Part shown: positions 34,939 to 47,718 of the stretch, in pieces
Layout: each line of letters opens with the position of its first letter
How positions within the stretch are numbered: position 1 is the first letter of the stretch
Source of the DNA: Kwoniella bestiolae CBS 10118
Taxonomy: Eukaryota > Basidiomycota > Tremellomycetes > Tremellales > Cryptococcaceae
DNA length: 64,000 bases
Reading direction: 5' to 3'
Assembly (NCBI RefSeq): GCF_000512585.2
Contig: NC_089241.1
Span: forward strand, 6,838,001-6,902,000
Program-made: the position numbers and the translations under genes
The notes under the pieces: generated by a model
Told to the model about the DNA's origin: nothing
Database searches by the model: none
The model's input: the letters and a program-made list of their open reading frames with translations, nothing else

Positions 34939-36142
34939 AGATGGTGAGCGCGAAAGGTATGGTCAGCTCGTCTCGATACTATCTAGATATATGAGACAGT
35001 AGGCAGAGGGGAGGTTGGTGGTGAGGGTTGGTAGACTTGAAGTGGTATGGCACGATCAGAACAGTATAGGTGACCTACTAACCTGAACAAACGGTCCATC
35101 CCCTAATTTCACTTGACCGCTCTCAACGCATGTATCGTTCTGTGTTGATTCAACCTGATCTTGCCTATCCCAGTCTGCACGACTTTGGTAAGAACGAAGA
35201 TCAATCCACTGACACTGAATCCTACGCAGATGTGCGTCGTCTTTGAATCGTGTTTTAGATGAATATGAATAATTTGAATGGTCGTAGAGGGAGGGAGCAC
35301 GTATATCCGCGATTCTCGTAATTGATAACAGAGTCGTGTTTGAGTTGGTTGTTCTGTTGATTCGCGTGGTCCGTGTCGATGTGATTGCCAGTACTGATCT
35401 TCACCATGCATGTATGGGTTGTTCTTCTGAGAAATGAGGGAGAGGGAAGGAGTAAATGAAGGAGTCGCAGTGAGTGATTGAAGGATGATGATAGTGCAAC
35501 TAAAAGGAATCACTAACAACCTTACAAAACTGATTTAGGAGTAGGATGGATGATCAAAGCGGTGTAAAAAAAAGAAAATACAGAAAATACCATACAGATC
35601 TATTCTACCCTTGTCTACCCGCAGAGAACACGAAGACATACATACTTGCTCACCGTCGCAACCTGCTTGCATGCATACGTATATTCATCATACACAAGAT
35701 TGGAATCAACATGCATACTCATAATGTTACCTTGAGGTGTATCCATGTGAATCGCGTTTCACTTCAAAGCCTCTGATGCATTCATCGACCATCCGATTGA
35801 ATGTTCTGTATGTAATGGCGTAATACATTCTCACATGATGGGTATCAGCAAGTAAAGCTGAAACATGCTGCTTTCCTATACCAAACATCGTGGTGGTCGC
35901 ATGGATAACTCGTATGCATGATTGATATGTATGAACCATAATAGATGGGTTATCGTAAGGTATACAATGCTGGGTATATAACTGTACAATGTCGCATGAC
36001 GGAAGCGTGTAGATCGATCTGTATACAGGCCCTACTGGAACCAATCACTGGGTGCCCATCCTTCCCTAAATTTGAGCGACCTTCTGCTAAAAGCACTATA
36101 CCATGCGTTACTGACGTCTGGAGTACTTTGCTTCTGACGGGC
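34939..36142. other. 1.2-kb intergenic region upstream of the large gene
   Basis: It probably holds the promoter and a long 5' leader of the 1909-aa gene. Open frames here lack start codons or family features. No RNA gene was recognised. Confidence 0.5.
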
Positions 36143-37466
36143 CTATCGCACTTCCACCACCCTATTCTCCCTATCCCTCTCCAAAGCCTCATCCATGATC
36201 TTGACCATATCCCTAACCTTGTCCACGCCTACTCTAACCACACCCATGATTTCCTCAACGGAAAGAGGTGTCCCACCAGCTTTCGACAACACACAAATCT
36301 CTCGTTGAGCATTCATCGTCACTGTCAAAGTACCTGAACAGAGGGTCGATTCGAGATGTGTGGGATCGAGGATGGGTTGGAGGCTATCAGGGTAAACAAT
36401 CAGCCGAGGCTCAACATAAAACTGACGATGGATGGACACATACTTCTCGAAATATGCAAAAGTCAGACATAGAGGGGTATGATGTATAGCCAGCGGTACA
36501 GGTGCTCGTTCTTCTGGCGAGTGCTATGAAGTGTAATAGAGATCAGCACCTCGTCGATCCTTCCATACTGAAGTCCATCCTCTGTTCATGTAGCGGTGTC
36601 CCTTGTTCTGCGAATACAACAACTCACAATGATCACCTCATCCCCAATCACTTCCACGTCAGCCTTCCTAAAATGCTTCAACGCCATCATACTAGCCAAA
36701 GAAGCGCAATCTAACAGATTACCTGAATCACTGAGGAAGTGCAGCGTCAATCTGAGTTGCCATACTTTCTCGCCTGCCAGTATACAAAGCGCTTCTCGGT
36801 CGATGGCTTCTGTTCGTCGGATTGATTTTTCCAGTAAGCGGGTGATGAGGATCTCCGAGTCGCTTGATCTAGACATATACGGGAAGTCAGTATGGGGTCT
36901 TACCGTGAAAGATAACAGCTGAGGGGGTGGTAGATGACCGCCGGTTGATGATGTGTCTGTAGAGTATAACGAGATCTCGTGTGATATGTTTGAATCTTCT
37001 CGTGTTTGCAAGGATAACGATGCAACGTCAAACCCACCTTCCATTCTCATACACACTACTAGCCATCGGCCCAATCTCCGAATTGATCAACAAGAAACCC
37101 TCGTACGGCCTATCCTCTCGCGGTTTCACTATACTTGCAGAGACTTGGGCGAGAACCCTATGTAAGGCGTACGTCAAGTCAGCCATATATTCGTTGTGAA
37201 AAGTATTCATGGCATTGAGCAGGCGACCTTCATTACTCGTCGAGTATCATCCTTCTGCACCGTGGTTCGGCACTTTGATACTACCAAGTATATCAGACTC
37301 ACGCAGTCTTCCCAAGTCTACACTCAACATTACCCAACTCCTCCCCAAAGACAAATTCGATCTTCCGCTGTTCCAGAGGTAATCTTCCATCCAGCCTCTT
37401 CCCCTCCGCCAAAGCAGCTAGTAAGAAATCTTTCTGTATCGAGGGTGGATCTATCTCTCTGACCAT
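36143..37466 (-). CDS. RRP45: exosome core subunit Rrp45 (EXOSC9)
   Basis: Five exons: 37466-37303, 37157-37038, 36868-36628, 36523-36444 and 36383-36143, giving 281 aa. RNase PH-like fold landmarks in order: LDGRLPLEQRKIEFVFGEEL, VLAQVSASIVKPREDRPYEG, RRTEAIDREALCILAGEKVW, LLDCASLASMMALKHFRKADV, EERAPVPLAIHHTPLCLTFA and VTMNAQREICVLSKAGG. The IDxE-LCxxAGxKVW and PIxxHHxPxxxTFA patterns identify the Rrp45 member of the six-subunit PH ring. The ring channels RNA to Rrp44/Rrp6 for 3'-5' decay and processing in nucleus and cytoplasm. The protein stops soon after the PH domain, without the long C-terminal tail of the human protein. Intron 2 (36869-37037) is 169 nt, long for this region. Confidence 0.93.
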
Positions 37467-38361
37467 TGTGCCGCTACTTCTGTTGAGTAGGATATGAGGT
37501 TTCGATGTAGTCCACTTGAGCTATGCTTTATGTTGGCATATGGCATCATAATGTAGGACACCATCAAAAAGATCATAAAGACAACTTGAAAGTGGAGGAA
37601 GGAAAGGAAAGGATAGTCAGTAAGATGACGTGGCATACATTTTTGCGCAACACAGCGTTATCATTGGAAGCTAGAACAGCATAAGTAGAGCAAAGTAACC
37701 CGCTCCTTTGCCATCCTATGCGTTTCTCTTATCTCCCAGGTCTACAACTGAACCACATCGAGAAACGCATAGCTTGGGTTCTGGCCCAATCGGTTAAGGC
37801 TTCCAGGACAATGCATTGGTTTTCGTGTGTCTTCCAACACAACATCTGTTAGAAAGACTCTTCGGTCTGTCGAGATTGCCACAATCGATGAGCTCTCGCT
37901 TGAGTACAGACTTGCTAGTACTGGGATAGTATTCTGGAACAAGCCCCGAGGACATGCATCACTTGCCCCGATCCTCCGCTATTCTCGGCGAACGGATCGA
38001 TCCTCCATGTAGTCTAGTCTTGACTGGGCCTTCGGACGCATGCAACCAAAAGCAAATCTCGTAAATCTGGAAGAACGCTCTGGTCTGGTGGAGGTCGCAC
38101 TAACCTCATTCCTTGACGTCATTCAGATTGCATGAGCAATTCCAGCAAATCGAGATTTACTAGTAATTGTATGATGCAGGTGACAGACTTGATACTCCAC
38201 TTTATGACGAGGTGTGTTCTTATAGATGTCATCGTGCTAGAGGGCATGTGTACATATATATAGAACATGTAGCTTTTGATGATGATCCGGATATGCACGA
38301 ATTCCCCTTATCATAACATAACCTCAAAACAGAATAACTTACCAAACAACACCGTAAAAAG
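37467..38361. promoter_or_regulatory. divergent promoter region RRP45 / alcohol dehydrogenase
   Basis: About 900 bases between divergent start codons. TATATATAGA at 38255-38264 lies about 100 bp before the dehydrogenase start. No gene is supported. Confidence 0.55.
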
Positions 38362-40722
38362 ATGCAAGCAGTCGCCAACCTCGTCCAAGACGCCATGGGC
38401 CCAGTCCCAGTCGCGACTAATCCAGAGTACAAGCACCGCCCGGACGGATCCACCATGAAAGCTTTGGCATGGTTCGGTAACTCCGATGTCAGGATTGTCG
38501 ATGCGCCTATCCCTGATATCTCAGAGGACAAGGATGTGATTCTCAAGGTTACGGGGACAACGATCTGCGGGAGTGATTTGCATTTGTACCATTCTGAGAT
38601 GATTGGGATGCAGAAGGGGGATATCTTGGGACACGAGTTTATGTGAGTGTGGACTGTTCGGCAGTCAGGCTCGATCACATGACGGACGACGTGGGCGAGA
38701 GGGGAGAGGCGACACAATGACGAAACGAGGGACGTGATAGCGACGAATGGATGGAATGGGCGAGAGACGAGACAAGGCGGATCAGAGGCCAAGGGATAGA
38801 GGAGAGGCGACGAGGCGAATGCTGGCTAGCCGGAGGCGACACAGGGCGAGAGGTGAGGGGAAGATGGAGTGAAGGCGAGAGGGAGACCATGGCGAGATGA
38901 GGTGAGGGCAAGAGGAGAAACCGGGCTCAGGAGGACATATCGTTCCCAGATCTTTGGTCTGAGATCTGATCTCTTTCCTCCCGACCAAGCCAAAGACGAG
39001 GGCAGTAGAAGGCGTAGGGGTGAGTGGGGTGAGTGGGGTGTGCGTGTATGTGATGTGCGGTGTACGGGTAAAGCGGCGATCACCGACCATCATCCTCCTT
39101 CCTTCCGTTCCTCCCCCCTGTCTTCCGACCTGTTTTTTTCACCACTCCCCCATGCATACACCTCAACTAACTTGATATTCGACTACCCAGGGGTGTCGTC
39201 GACAAGGTAGGACCCGGCGTGACCACCCTCAAGCCCGGAGACAAGGTCGTCACCTCGTTCCAAGTCGCTTGTGGCACCTGTCGATATTGCCAGAAGAAAT
39301 TCTCGTCAATGTGCGATCGGACCAACAATTCTAGTCTCATGGCGAGCATGTACGGCCAGAGAGACGCCGGCTTTTTTGGCTATGGACATCTTAGTAAGAC
39401 CTTATCTATGAAAAAATGAAGAGAGAATGCTAAAAAAGTATATATCAACAGCTGGAGGACTCCCCGGAGGACAAGCTGAGTACGCTCGAGTACCGTTCGG
39501 AGAGGTTAACTGCCTCAAGGTGCCTCCTGGCGTGTCTGGTATGTACCTCTGCATCCCCTTCGTACACCCAGCCATCGAAAACACTGACTTTACATGCATG
39601 TTGTGTGTCAATAGACGAACAAGTACTCTGTAAGTCGACTTGGGATGGTGAAGATGGAAAATGCCACATTGGCTGACGGACCCCTCCTTTGGCTTTATGT
39701 AGACTTGTCAGACGTGCTTCCTACCTCTTACCACGCTGTGGTTGATACGAGAGTTGAGGAAGGTGATATCGTTGGTATCTGGGGGTGAGTGGTGCTCGAT
39801 CTCTCGGGTGGAAATATCGGCTGATTGACCCTTTTATGTACATAGTCTCGGTCCCATTGGTGTAAGTTATACATTCTTAGTGCCTGCTTCCCCGGGAATG
39901 CACGACCTGAGTTCGACAAACCGCATAACGGATACTGATTGTTTATATTCTTTTCAGCTCGCATGTGTCAAATGGGCTCTGCTCAAGGGTGCCTCCAAGG
40001 TATACGCCATTGACACTCAACCCGCTCGACTCACCGCCGCCGCAAGTCTCGGTAATGTAGTCCCAGTAGACTTCAAGGCTGAAAACGTTACTAAGAAGAT
40101 CAGCAGTGAAGTTCCAGGAGGATTGGATGGTAGGTCCTTGCACTCAAAATCCACAACCTGTCGAAGGGTGTACTGATACTGCGATGTGTTATAGTCTGTA
40201 TCGATGCCACCTCATTCCACGAGCCCAAAACCCTCCTCCACAAAGTCGAGAAGGCCCTTATGCTCGAGACTGACGTCTCTGAAACCCCCAACGAGATGAT
40301 CTGGCTAGTCAAAAAGTTTGGTCGAGTCGGTCTCATTGGAGCGTACGCAGGGTACACCAACCACTTCAACATCGGTGCATTGATGGAAAAGGGTGTCCGA
40401 TTCATTGGTAATGGTCAGGCACCAGTTCATCTTTATTGGCACGAGATCTTGAACGATTACATCTTGACTGGTAAATTCGATGTCAAGATGTTGATGTCTC
40501 ACCGAGTCTCCATCGAGGATTTCCCTAAACTTTACGAGAAGTTCGATAAGAGGTATGCTGGGGTTGAGAAGGTATTTGTACAAACTCAGTTCAGGTAAGT
40601 TCACCGACACATAAGACATATTCGCGGGTGATGCTAACGATTGGTATTGGATTAGTGAACCTGCCGCTCCTGGATTCCCTCAATTGACCAAGGTCGATGA
40701 CTGGGCCAACAAGGTTCTTTAA
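38362..40722 (+). CDS. zinc-dependent alcohol/formaldehyde dehydrogenase-like (MDR family)
   Basis: Nine exons: 38362-38642, 39191-39393, 39452-39538, 39615-39629, 39703-39784, 39846-39861, 39958-40129, 40195-40594 and 40656-40722, giving 440 aa. Catalytic zinc ligands lie in TTICGSDLHLY and GDILGHEFMG. The structural zinc loop is CGTCRYCQKKFSSMC with four Cys, and the NAD-binding turn is GLGPIGLACVKWALLKGA. This pattern matches the fungal formaldehyde/alcohol dehydrogenase-like branch of medium-chain dehydrogenases, probably cytosolic; the substrate is not certain. Exons 4 and 6 are micro-exons of 15 and 16 nt; skipping either would break the reading frame or remove residues next to the Rossmann motif. 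Intron 1 is 548 nt and repetitive. Confidence 0.9.
38643..39190 (+). repeat. long purine-rich first intron with degenerate GGCGA repeats
   Basis: This intron is about nine times longer than its neighbours. From about 38690 to 38930 it is strongly purine-rich on the sense strand, with many imperfect repeats of GGCGA and GAGGCGAC spaced about 15-25 nt apart. Its last part is unrelated and C/T-rich before the acceptor at 39190. Confidence 0.65.
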
Positions 40723-41220
40723 GCGTAGAAGAGAATTATGGTTGAATAAGAAGTAAATTTCACTTGTAGCTATAGTAAATTGAGAGATGGAGCCTACCAT
40801 GCAAAGTGTATTTGAGAACAGCGTGAAATTACTCAATAATTCACCATCGAACCGAGGCTGTCAACCTCTTCCTCGCTCCTTGGTAATACGTTAGATGGCA
40901 ATACTGTCAGTATACTCTAGATACATCAACCGCTTAGCGACGTAAGCTGCTGCATATCTAGATAATCCTGTAATTTCTATCAATGTTCAATCCACTAACT
41001 TAAAGCCCCAAAATGATCTATTCACTGGTGCCACATTGTAACACCGTAGTGTACAACGGGATCAAATTGACGTTAAGCATGTGTATCCCGGACGTCATCG
41101 GTCAAATAAACGAAAAATGTCCAACGGTCACACTCAACATTCCACAATTCCATCGAGATCTATTTCATCAACTGTCTTCAAAAACAACTGTAGCATAACC
41201 TCATCAAAACATCATCAAGA
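40723..41220. other. intergenic, TOM70 promoter
   Basis: About 500 bases between two co-oriented genes. No gene or clear TATA box is seen. Confidence 0.45.
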
Positions 41221-44200
41221 ATGGCACCAATCGCTCCGCCAGCGCACATCGCAACCCCCTCCCAACCCATCGCTCCTCCTCCCTCCGCCGGAGGTTTATT
41301 AACCAGGACGCAAAAGTTCATCGAAGAGAACCAACGATTGATCTTATTGGGATGTGCAGTCCTAGCAGCGTCAGGCGCAGGATATTACTTGTACTCGACG
41401 AGAAACTCTGGACCTTCAGGTGATGCTGGATCTTCTAGCTCAGCGTCCGCACCGGGTGGTTCGAGCTCGTCAAAGAAGAACAAGAAGAAGAAGAAGAAGG
41501 CTTCGTCCGCCAAGGATGAGAAATACGTGAAAGGGGAAGGGGACAAGGGACCCCTGTTGGAAGAAATTGAACAGCCAAAGCAGGAGAAGAAGGTGGAGAA
41601 GGTGGAGTCGGAGAAGGAGGAGGGGTTCTTGGCTGGTGAGTCGGAATGTCCGTTTGGGATAGGTGGGATGAAGAGGGCTATCGTTTAATGGAGGGAAGAG
41701 CAGGATGACGAAGATGAAGGCTTGATGAATACTGTGCGAAGTGACTACGTGCTAATCATGACCCATGTAGATGTACCAGACGCTGCTACTCTTGAGTCGA
41801 TGGATGAAAGTGCAAGTATCAGTTATGAGTTCCAGACAATATGTGGAAAGCTGACATGCTGGTCGACAGGCAAGAAACAACCTTGGCGCATCACTCAAAG
41901 ACAGGGGAAATAAACTTTATTCAAAGAAGGACTTCCAAAAAGCTGTTGAGTGGTGGGTGTACAGCGAAGTCCTGGAGATTACAAGGACTTGAGCTGAGTG
42001 TTTGATTAGCTACACCAAAGCCATCGAGGTATCAATCAGGAAAGATGCAGTGTTCTTCTCCAACCGAGCAGCTTGTAAGCTACCTCACCTGTCGCTGACC
42101 CAACTACCGGAAAGGATTTAGCTAATTTTGCTTGGCTCTGCTAGGTTACACCAACTTCTCTCCTCCCGAGTACGCACGATGTGTAGCTGATTGTGACGAG
42201 GCTTTGAAACTTGACAAGACATAGTAAGCTGTTCATATTCATCCTCCTTAGACTCCTACGAGGATGAAAGCTGATACCGTAGCACAGTGTCAAAGCATTG
42301 AAGAGACGAGCTACTGCTTTGGAGAACTTGGGTAGAGATGAGGAAGCTGTACGAGGTTTGTTCCGCGTCCTATCAGCTTTGATGATGTGGAATGAGCTAC
42401 ATAGTTTACTAATCTGGCCATGTTCGAAGACTTCACTGCTACCACAATTATCGAACGATTCCAAGATGAACAAGCTGCCATGTCAGTGGAGAGATGTTTG
42501 AAGAAGTTGGCCCAGAAGAAGGCCAAGGAGATTCTCGAGGTGAGCTTGAAGTGCAACTTGCGATTGGCGGTACTCAGCTCATTCCTGTGATTCTTGTCAG
42601 ACTCGAGAACCTAAATTACCATCACCAACCTTCATCTCTGCCTATCTCTCAGCCTTCCGACCTCGTAAGTTTATCTGATCACTAAATACTCCCCTCGCCT
42701 ACTTGCACCATTTCCTGCCCTCTCCACCGCAATGTATCTACCTGCTACCGACGTGTGTCATACTTATTTCCTTATCATGCTCTTTTGTAGACTCTAAACC
42801 ATCCCTTCCTGAAAACCCATCCCAAGGCGACCAAACCCTCTCCCTAGCCTTTGATGCCCTCGAAGCAGCCGACTACTCGCACGCCGTCTCATTCGTCAAC
42901 GAAGCTATCGACCAAGGCATCTCAACAAAGGACAACGAAGCTGAAGCATACAACTTGAGGGGTACATTCAAATTCTTGATTGGTGATTCGGAGGGCGCTA
43001 GACAAGATTTGCAGAAATCTTTGGATATCAAACCTGATTTCGTGCAAAGTTGGGTCAAGATTGCTAGTGTGCATATGGAACTTGGTGAGTTGTCGGATGA
43101 TTCATTCGACATAGATGGGGTATAATCAACGGATCATTTGGTTTCCTGCCAGTATCTGTGTTTGCTGACGATTGATGGCGATATAGGTGACTCCGCTAGT
43201 GCTTTCGGTGACTTCGAGGCTGCTATCAGACATAATGCAGATGATCCTGATATCTACTACCACAGAGGTCAAGGTGAGTCATCGTCTACTAGTTTATAAC
43301 GTTGTGAAGGACTGACACCTATCGGACACTTTCTAGTCTACTTCATCATGCAAGAATTCGACAAAGCCATTGCCGATTACAACAAATCCACCGCTCTTGA
43401 CGGAAACTTTATATTCACCCATATCCAAGCTGCCGTTGCTCAGTACAAGCAAGGAAACGTTGGATCTAGTATGGCTGCGTTCAGGAGGATCTTGAAGGAA
43501 TTCCCTGATAAAGGCGAGCCAAGCAATTACTAGTGAGTTTGCCTTCGCATAGGTTCTTTCTGACATGCTGCGAGACGATGATGGGGCATTGAAGCTATCG
43601 GGACAATGAAAGGGATAATGGCGTTTCAAGTGGAACTGAGCTGACTATGCCGTACCCATCACAGCGGTGAGCTCTTGCTTGATCAACAGAAATTCCAAGA
43701 ATCATTAGAACGATTCGACCGATCAATCGAACTTGATAAAGAACGGTGGGTAAAGCTCTACTTCTCAACTTAATTGGCTAGACCCAGTCTCCAAGGCAGG
43801 ATATTCCAGCTGATCGTCGGTGATTTGTTATTTCAGAAACCCCCGAAACGTCTTGCCTTTCGTCAACAAAGCTCTCGCCTTATTCCAATGGAAACAAGAT
43901 ATAGTAGGAGCCGACGAGTTGTGTCAGAAAGCTCTCGAGATCGACCCAGAATGCGATGTCGCTGTTGCTACCCTCGCTCAATTGAGCTTGCAACAAGGTA
44001 AGATCGATGAAGCTATTAAATGGTTTGAGAAGTCTGCGCAGTTGGCTCGGACCGAGGGAGAGCTGGTCAATGCTATTACCTGTGAGTACAGCTCTGATCA
44101 CGACCAGGCCTTCTGGTCCTTCCTTGCAAAGCACATTACTACACGAGCTGACCTCATGATACCTTTCAACAGACGAACACGCCAGTAAAGCCCAAGTCCA

Positions 44201-44261
44201 CTTCTTGAAGAATTACCCAGAGTTCGCCGAACGACTCAGTCAGATGGCTCAAGGGATGTAA
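41221..44261 (+). CDS. TOM70: mitochondrial outer-membrane import receptor Tom70
   Basis: Fourteen exons: 41221-41635, 41771-41811, 41870-41952, 42010-42074, 42145-42223, 42288-42355, 42430-42539, 42601-42664, 42791-43084, 43187-43273, 43337-43532, 43665-43745, 43837-44081 and 44173-44261, giving 638 aa. A short N-terminal tail is followed by one membrane anchor (about residues 40-58, LILLGCAVLAASGAGYYLY), a Ser/Lys-rich linker, then TPR arrays. The first TPR reads LKDRGNKLYSKKDFQKAVE-CYTKAIE with FFSNRAACYTNF. Later ones include EAYNLRGTFKFLIGD, DIYYHRGQVYFIMQEFDKAI and QGKIDEAIKWFEKSAQL. Tom70 docks Hsp70/Hsp90-bound preproteins, especially carriers, at the TOM complex. Intron 2 appears to use a GC-AG splice pair (donor GCAAGT at 41812). 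Confidence 0.95.
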
Positions 44262-45368
44262 GAGAGTTATGACGTGAGATTATGAATGGGATGATGGACA
44301 GGACGGGATATCGAAGATGACTTCTTGGAATTGGTGCCTATCTTCTTGATGGTTGAACGGAGGAAGAAGTATAACATTATAGCATTTATTCATTATATAC
44401 GATTTATGATTATAGGTCGAGACGATGCAACTACTCTTAATTTGGTGTGTGGGGTATGTGCGTGGTCAGAAATGATGGGGAAGGGATTCAACGATGTGGT
44501 TTTTCTAATTGCCGCAGGGTTTGACGCTGGCTCATATTGTGAGATGAACGAACCGTTGTTCGAGGGTTTGTCCTTTCCTCAAAATGCCTCTTGCTATTGT
44601 CCCAAGCTCTCTTCTTCCGGCAAGCCCACAATGTCCACATCCGCCCCCCCCCATAACCCTCACTCCGTCCTTCACAATGCTTCATTGTCCTTCGAACATA
44701 ATGGGTTGATTCGCCGACAAGACATATACAGTGAAAGTTACAGTATTCATGATGAGCAATACAATGAACCTGCAAAGTATGTACGAACTACCGTCCCTCT
44801 TATTTCCATATCGTCCACCAGGTCGATTTCCAAAGAATAGAAGAATAAGATGGGAACTAAGATGTTCAAATACTCTCGCTCCGGATTGACGCTCGACTTG
44901 ATCGTGTATCTCTTTCCCCTTCTCCACAGTTGACACCCCATAGGCAATGTCGGTCGGGAGGGGGAGAAGAGGGCGATAAGGAGCAACTTTTGGGGAAAGT
45001 ATGACCGGGGCTGCCGCACTGCCTGAAAAGGCATGAAGAAGGAGAAGAAGAAAGAGAATGAAAATCAACTTTGGAAATTTATAGTCGTCCACTGGTGTCT
45101 GGTGTCTGGTGTCGCGTGAAAGTGGGATAGTGGGATGCCGGGCGGGGTTATGCGGAGTTTGGTTGATGGGAGAAGGGAAGGAAGGGGAGTGGCGGTGGAG
45201 GTGGTCCACTATTTGTCAATTGGGTGATGACGAGCTTTGCAGAGTTGGAGGTATATATATACTCTGAAGGTGCATGTAGATGAGATAACACGCAATAATG
45301 CTGATGGTAACACGCTGAGTAACGAACGCTGGACTTTTGAACACAATTTCAAGAAACAAATTGGTATC
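44262..45368. promoter_or_regulatory. 1.1-kb intergenic region before the F-box-like cluster
   Basis: No gene is convincingly supported; open frames on both strands are short or lack ATG. TATATATAT at 45252-45260 lies about 110 bp before the first F-box-like gene. Confidence 0.45.
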
Positions 45369-46649
45369 ATGTCACCTCACAACCTCACTCCCGAGATATG
45401 GTCCATGATCTTCAGCTTCTGCGCTGAGCCGATAAGAAGGGATGAACAGGTATCTCAGCCCACTTTGGTTAAGCTATTACAAGTCAACTCGGTGAGTGAG
45501 AGGATCCTCACGAAGACTTGGTACAGAGCTGAGACATGGTCATAGTCGTTCCTCTCAATCGTTGCACCTCTACTATATCGAAATGTGACTATCGAGGATC
45601 TCGGAGGGTTCCTTCGTGGATTAGATAGCACTTCATTACATGACGAGAGTAATGCAGTACCACTAGCGAACCTGGCAGATCTGGTGCTGATCCGGCTGGG
45701 GTACACCAAAGTCGCATTACTACGATATGTCCGACATCTCAAGGTGGTACCTTGGACCCGCTCCGTCAAATTAGCAGATCCACCTGTCTCCTCTTCTGCA
45801 GAGACAATCGACGAACAGCATTCATCATATATCGAAGCCAAATCCACCCTTCAGAAATTATCCCACATATCACTTGATGACAATATACTTTCCATCACCA
45901 TCGGGCGTAGCGTTCAGCCGAACTCGAAAGAGATGGATCGGATCCATTCAAGATTCTTTTCTGAAATTCATCCGATCCGTCGACGACTGTTGGAACTTTT
46001 CAGACCTGGACAATGGACAGAGTACAGTCCCTTACATGGTTATTGCTTCGAGCCTCTCCAAAGTGATTTCATCGGCGGAGAGAGGGTAATACCGGAATTG
46101 GTAGTCATTCATACTACACTAGAAGGGACGTTTCCCTTGGTATGGGGTACAACCAATAGGATTATGGTGAACCCACGGAAGGGCAGTGATAATCGGGCCA
46201 TCATGGAGCCATCTGTGATGATGAGTAATACCGAGACCATTCCAGAAGAGCTCGATATGTTACCTGCTGGAAGATTACTTGAGGATGAGCTAGTTAGGAG
46301 CTTGGTATATACCATTATACGGTCTAATCCACCCTGGCTTAGACGGATGGACGAGGTGCAACAGGAGTCGGTGGATGAGAGAACAAAGATTGAGGTGTAT
46401 GGGCTGGAGAACGTGCTCCGACTCAATGACGATAGCTCGGGTCTTCGAGCTGATGGGTTGGAGATTGCAAAAGAGGCGTCGTCTGACAACGGAAGTGGTT
46501 CGAAGGAAACCTCGCACCTGCGGGTATTGGGTAGGATCGAGAGCAGAATCAGGGACCAATCAAGTATCTCGGAGGATGACAGATGGATCAAGTCGGGTAG
46601 GAAAGCGTTTTCGATCGGATTGCGTTCAAAGCAAGATACTTCGGATTGA
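45369..46649 (+). CDS. F-box-like protein, cluster member A (408 aa)
   Basis: Two exons, 45369-45491 and 45546-46649, joined in phase 0. The N-terminus (LTPEIWSMIFSFCAEPIRR, then LQVNSSFLSIVAPLLYRNV) fits an F-box, the Skp1-binding module of SCF ubiquitin ligases. Family landmarks shared with the neighbour at 49120 are WGTTNRIMV in the middle and TKIEVYGLENVLR towards the end. Unlike that gene, it lacks the C-terminal PACExC motif; the frame ends at KQDTSD where the relative continues QDTPACESC. The intron sits immediately after the VN(K/S) of the F-box in all cluster members. Substrate unknown. Confidence 0.75.
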
Positions 46650-46973
46650 TGACTTTGCGATACAAGGCAACGGTATGCATCTAGCGGGAATACACGATTT
46701 GTCGTTCAACATACATAAACAAAACAAGCTCGCATCTACCACCGTTCAAGGACTTTGATTCTTTCCATCTTACCCAGGGTCGGAGCTGCGAAGGCTGTGC
46801 AACGTCAAAACACGCTAGTACTCGTGAAGATGTCCGTGCTCGCACCGACCTGCTCCCTCAGGGTCAGTCAACGATGGATCTTGGACAATCCTCAAAGGTC
46901 ACTCAATACTTTATATTCCATCAAGGTAGTCTGTTGACTTGTCATCAAACCCCATGGATGATCACAATTAGTC
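46650..46973. other. spacer between F-box-like genes A and B
   Basis: About 320 bases with no gene seen. Confidence 0.4.
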
Positions 46974-47718
46974 ATGGATTGCAGAGCACTCAACTCTGAA
47001 CTGATATCCCTCATCCTCAGTTTCTGTACGGTCCAGTATGAAGATGACAACGAGTACCCCGACTCGGACACTTTGCGAAGTTGTCTTTTGGTGAACAAGG
47101 TGCGTCATTTTCCCTCACTTTTGACCTCAATCACCTCGCCCCTGCATGCCCTCAGCGTACAAAGACTAATGCATAAGGTCACTTGCTACATTTTAGACCT
47201 TCTTCCTCCTCACCGCTCCGTACCTGTACAAACGGGCCTCCACTCCCAACATCAGCAACCTCTTCTCAGGCGCAATCAACCATCTCCCTCCCAAGCTCTT
47301 CGAGGATCTCTGTCTGGATAGAACCATCAGTACACGAAGTTTGTACGAGAAGTTATCTGAATCGATGAGACTGGGCAATACGAAACTACCCTTACTACTT
47401 CATTTGAAACACCTTATAATCCAGCCTCCTTACTCTTCCCTCGATTCCTCTCGCGAAGAGTACGATGCGATAAGGTTGGATGAAGATAAAATACATCATA
47501 GTTGTATGAGAGGTCTTAGAACAGCGGCAAGCAGGAAATTGGATATATTACCGAAAATTCAAACTATATGCTTCAAACCGCACAACGATTTGAATTGGAA
47601 TACAAGGAAACTGCGGGATATGTCAATAGCTTGGAACGATTATGAAAATAGGATGAAGGGACTCAAACCTTCTTTACTGGATGTTTGTAAGCCGAATCTT
47701 AAAGTGTGGTGCGAGTAG
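46974..47718 (+). pseudogene. F-box-like cluster member B, N-terminal half (truncated)
   Basis: Exons 46974-47099 and 47198-47718 encode 215 aa. LNSELISLILSFCTVQYED and VNKTFFLLTAPYLYKR match the F-box and its intron position in members A and D. MRLGNTKLPLLLHLKHLII matches NVGHTKLPQLRHVRRLTI of D. The frame ends at PNLKVWCE followed by TAG, exactly where D continues (PKYWCEY). Since the downstream half of the family domain lies 480 bp further on, this is most simply a gene broken by a nonsense change; a truncated product could still be made. Confidence 0.7.

Noticed and set aside
35109..35519. Minus-strand 136-codon frame upstream of the large gene
   Set aside because: Lies in the probable 5' leader of the 1909-aa gene, and its composition and lack of domain suggest chance.
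44325..44840. Open frame of 171 codons downstream of TOM70
   Set aside because: It starts with a non-ATG codon, has no family resemblance and overlaps an equally long antisense frame.
44682..45209. Minus-strand frame with a Leu-rich stretch resembling a signal peptide
   Set aside because: The frame begins at GTG and the only ATG inside lies in a different frame. No splice model gave a sensible secreted protein, so it is not listed as a gene.
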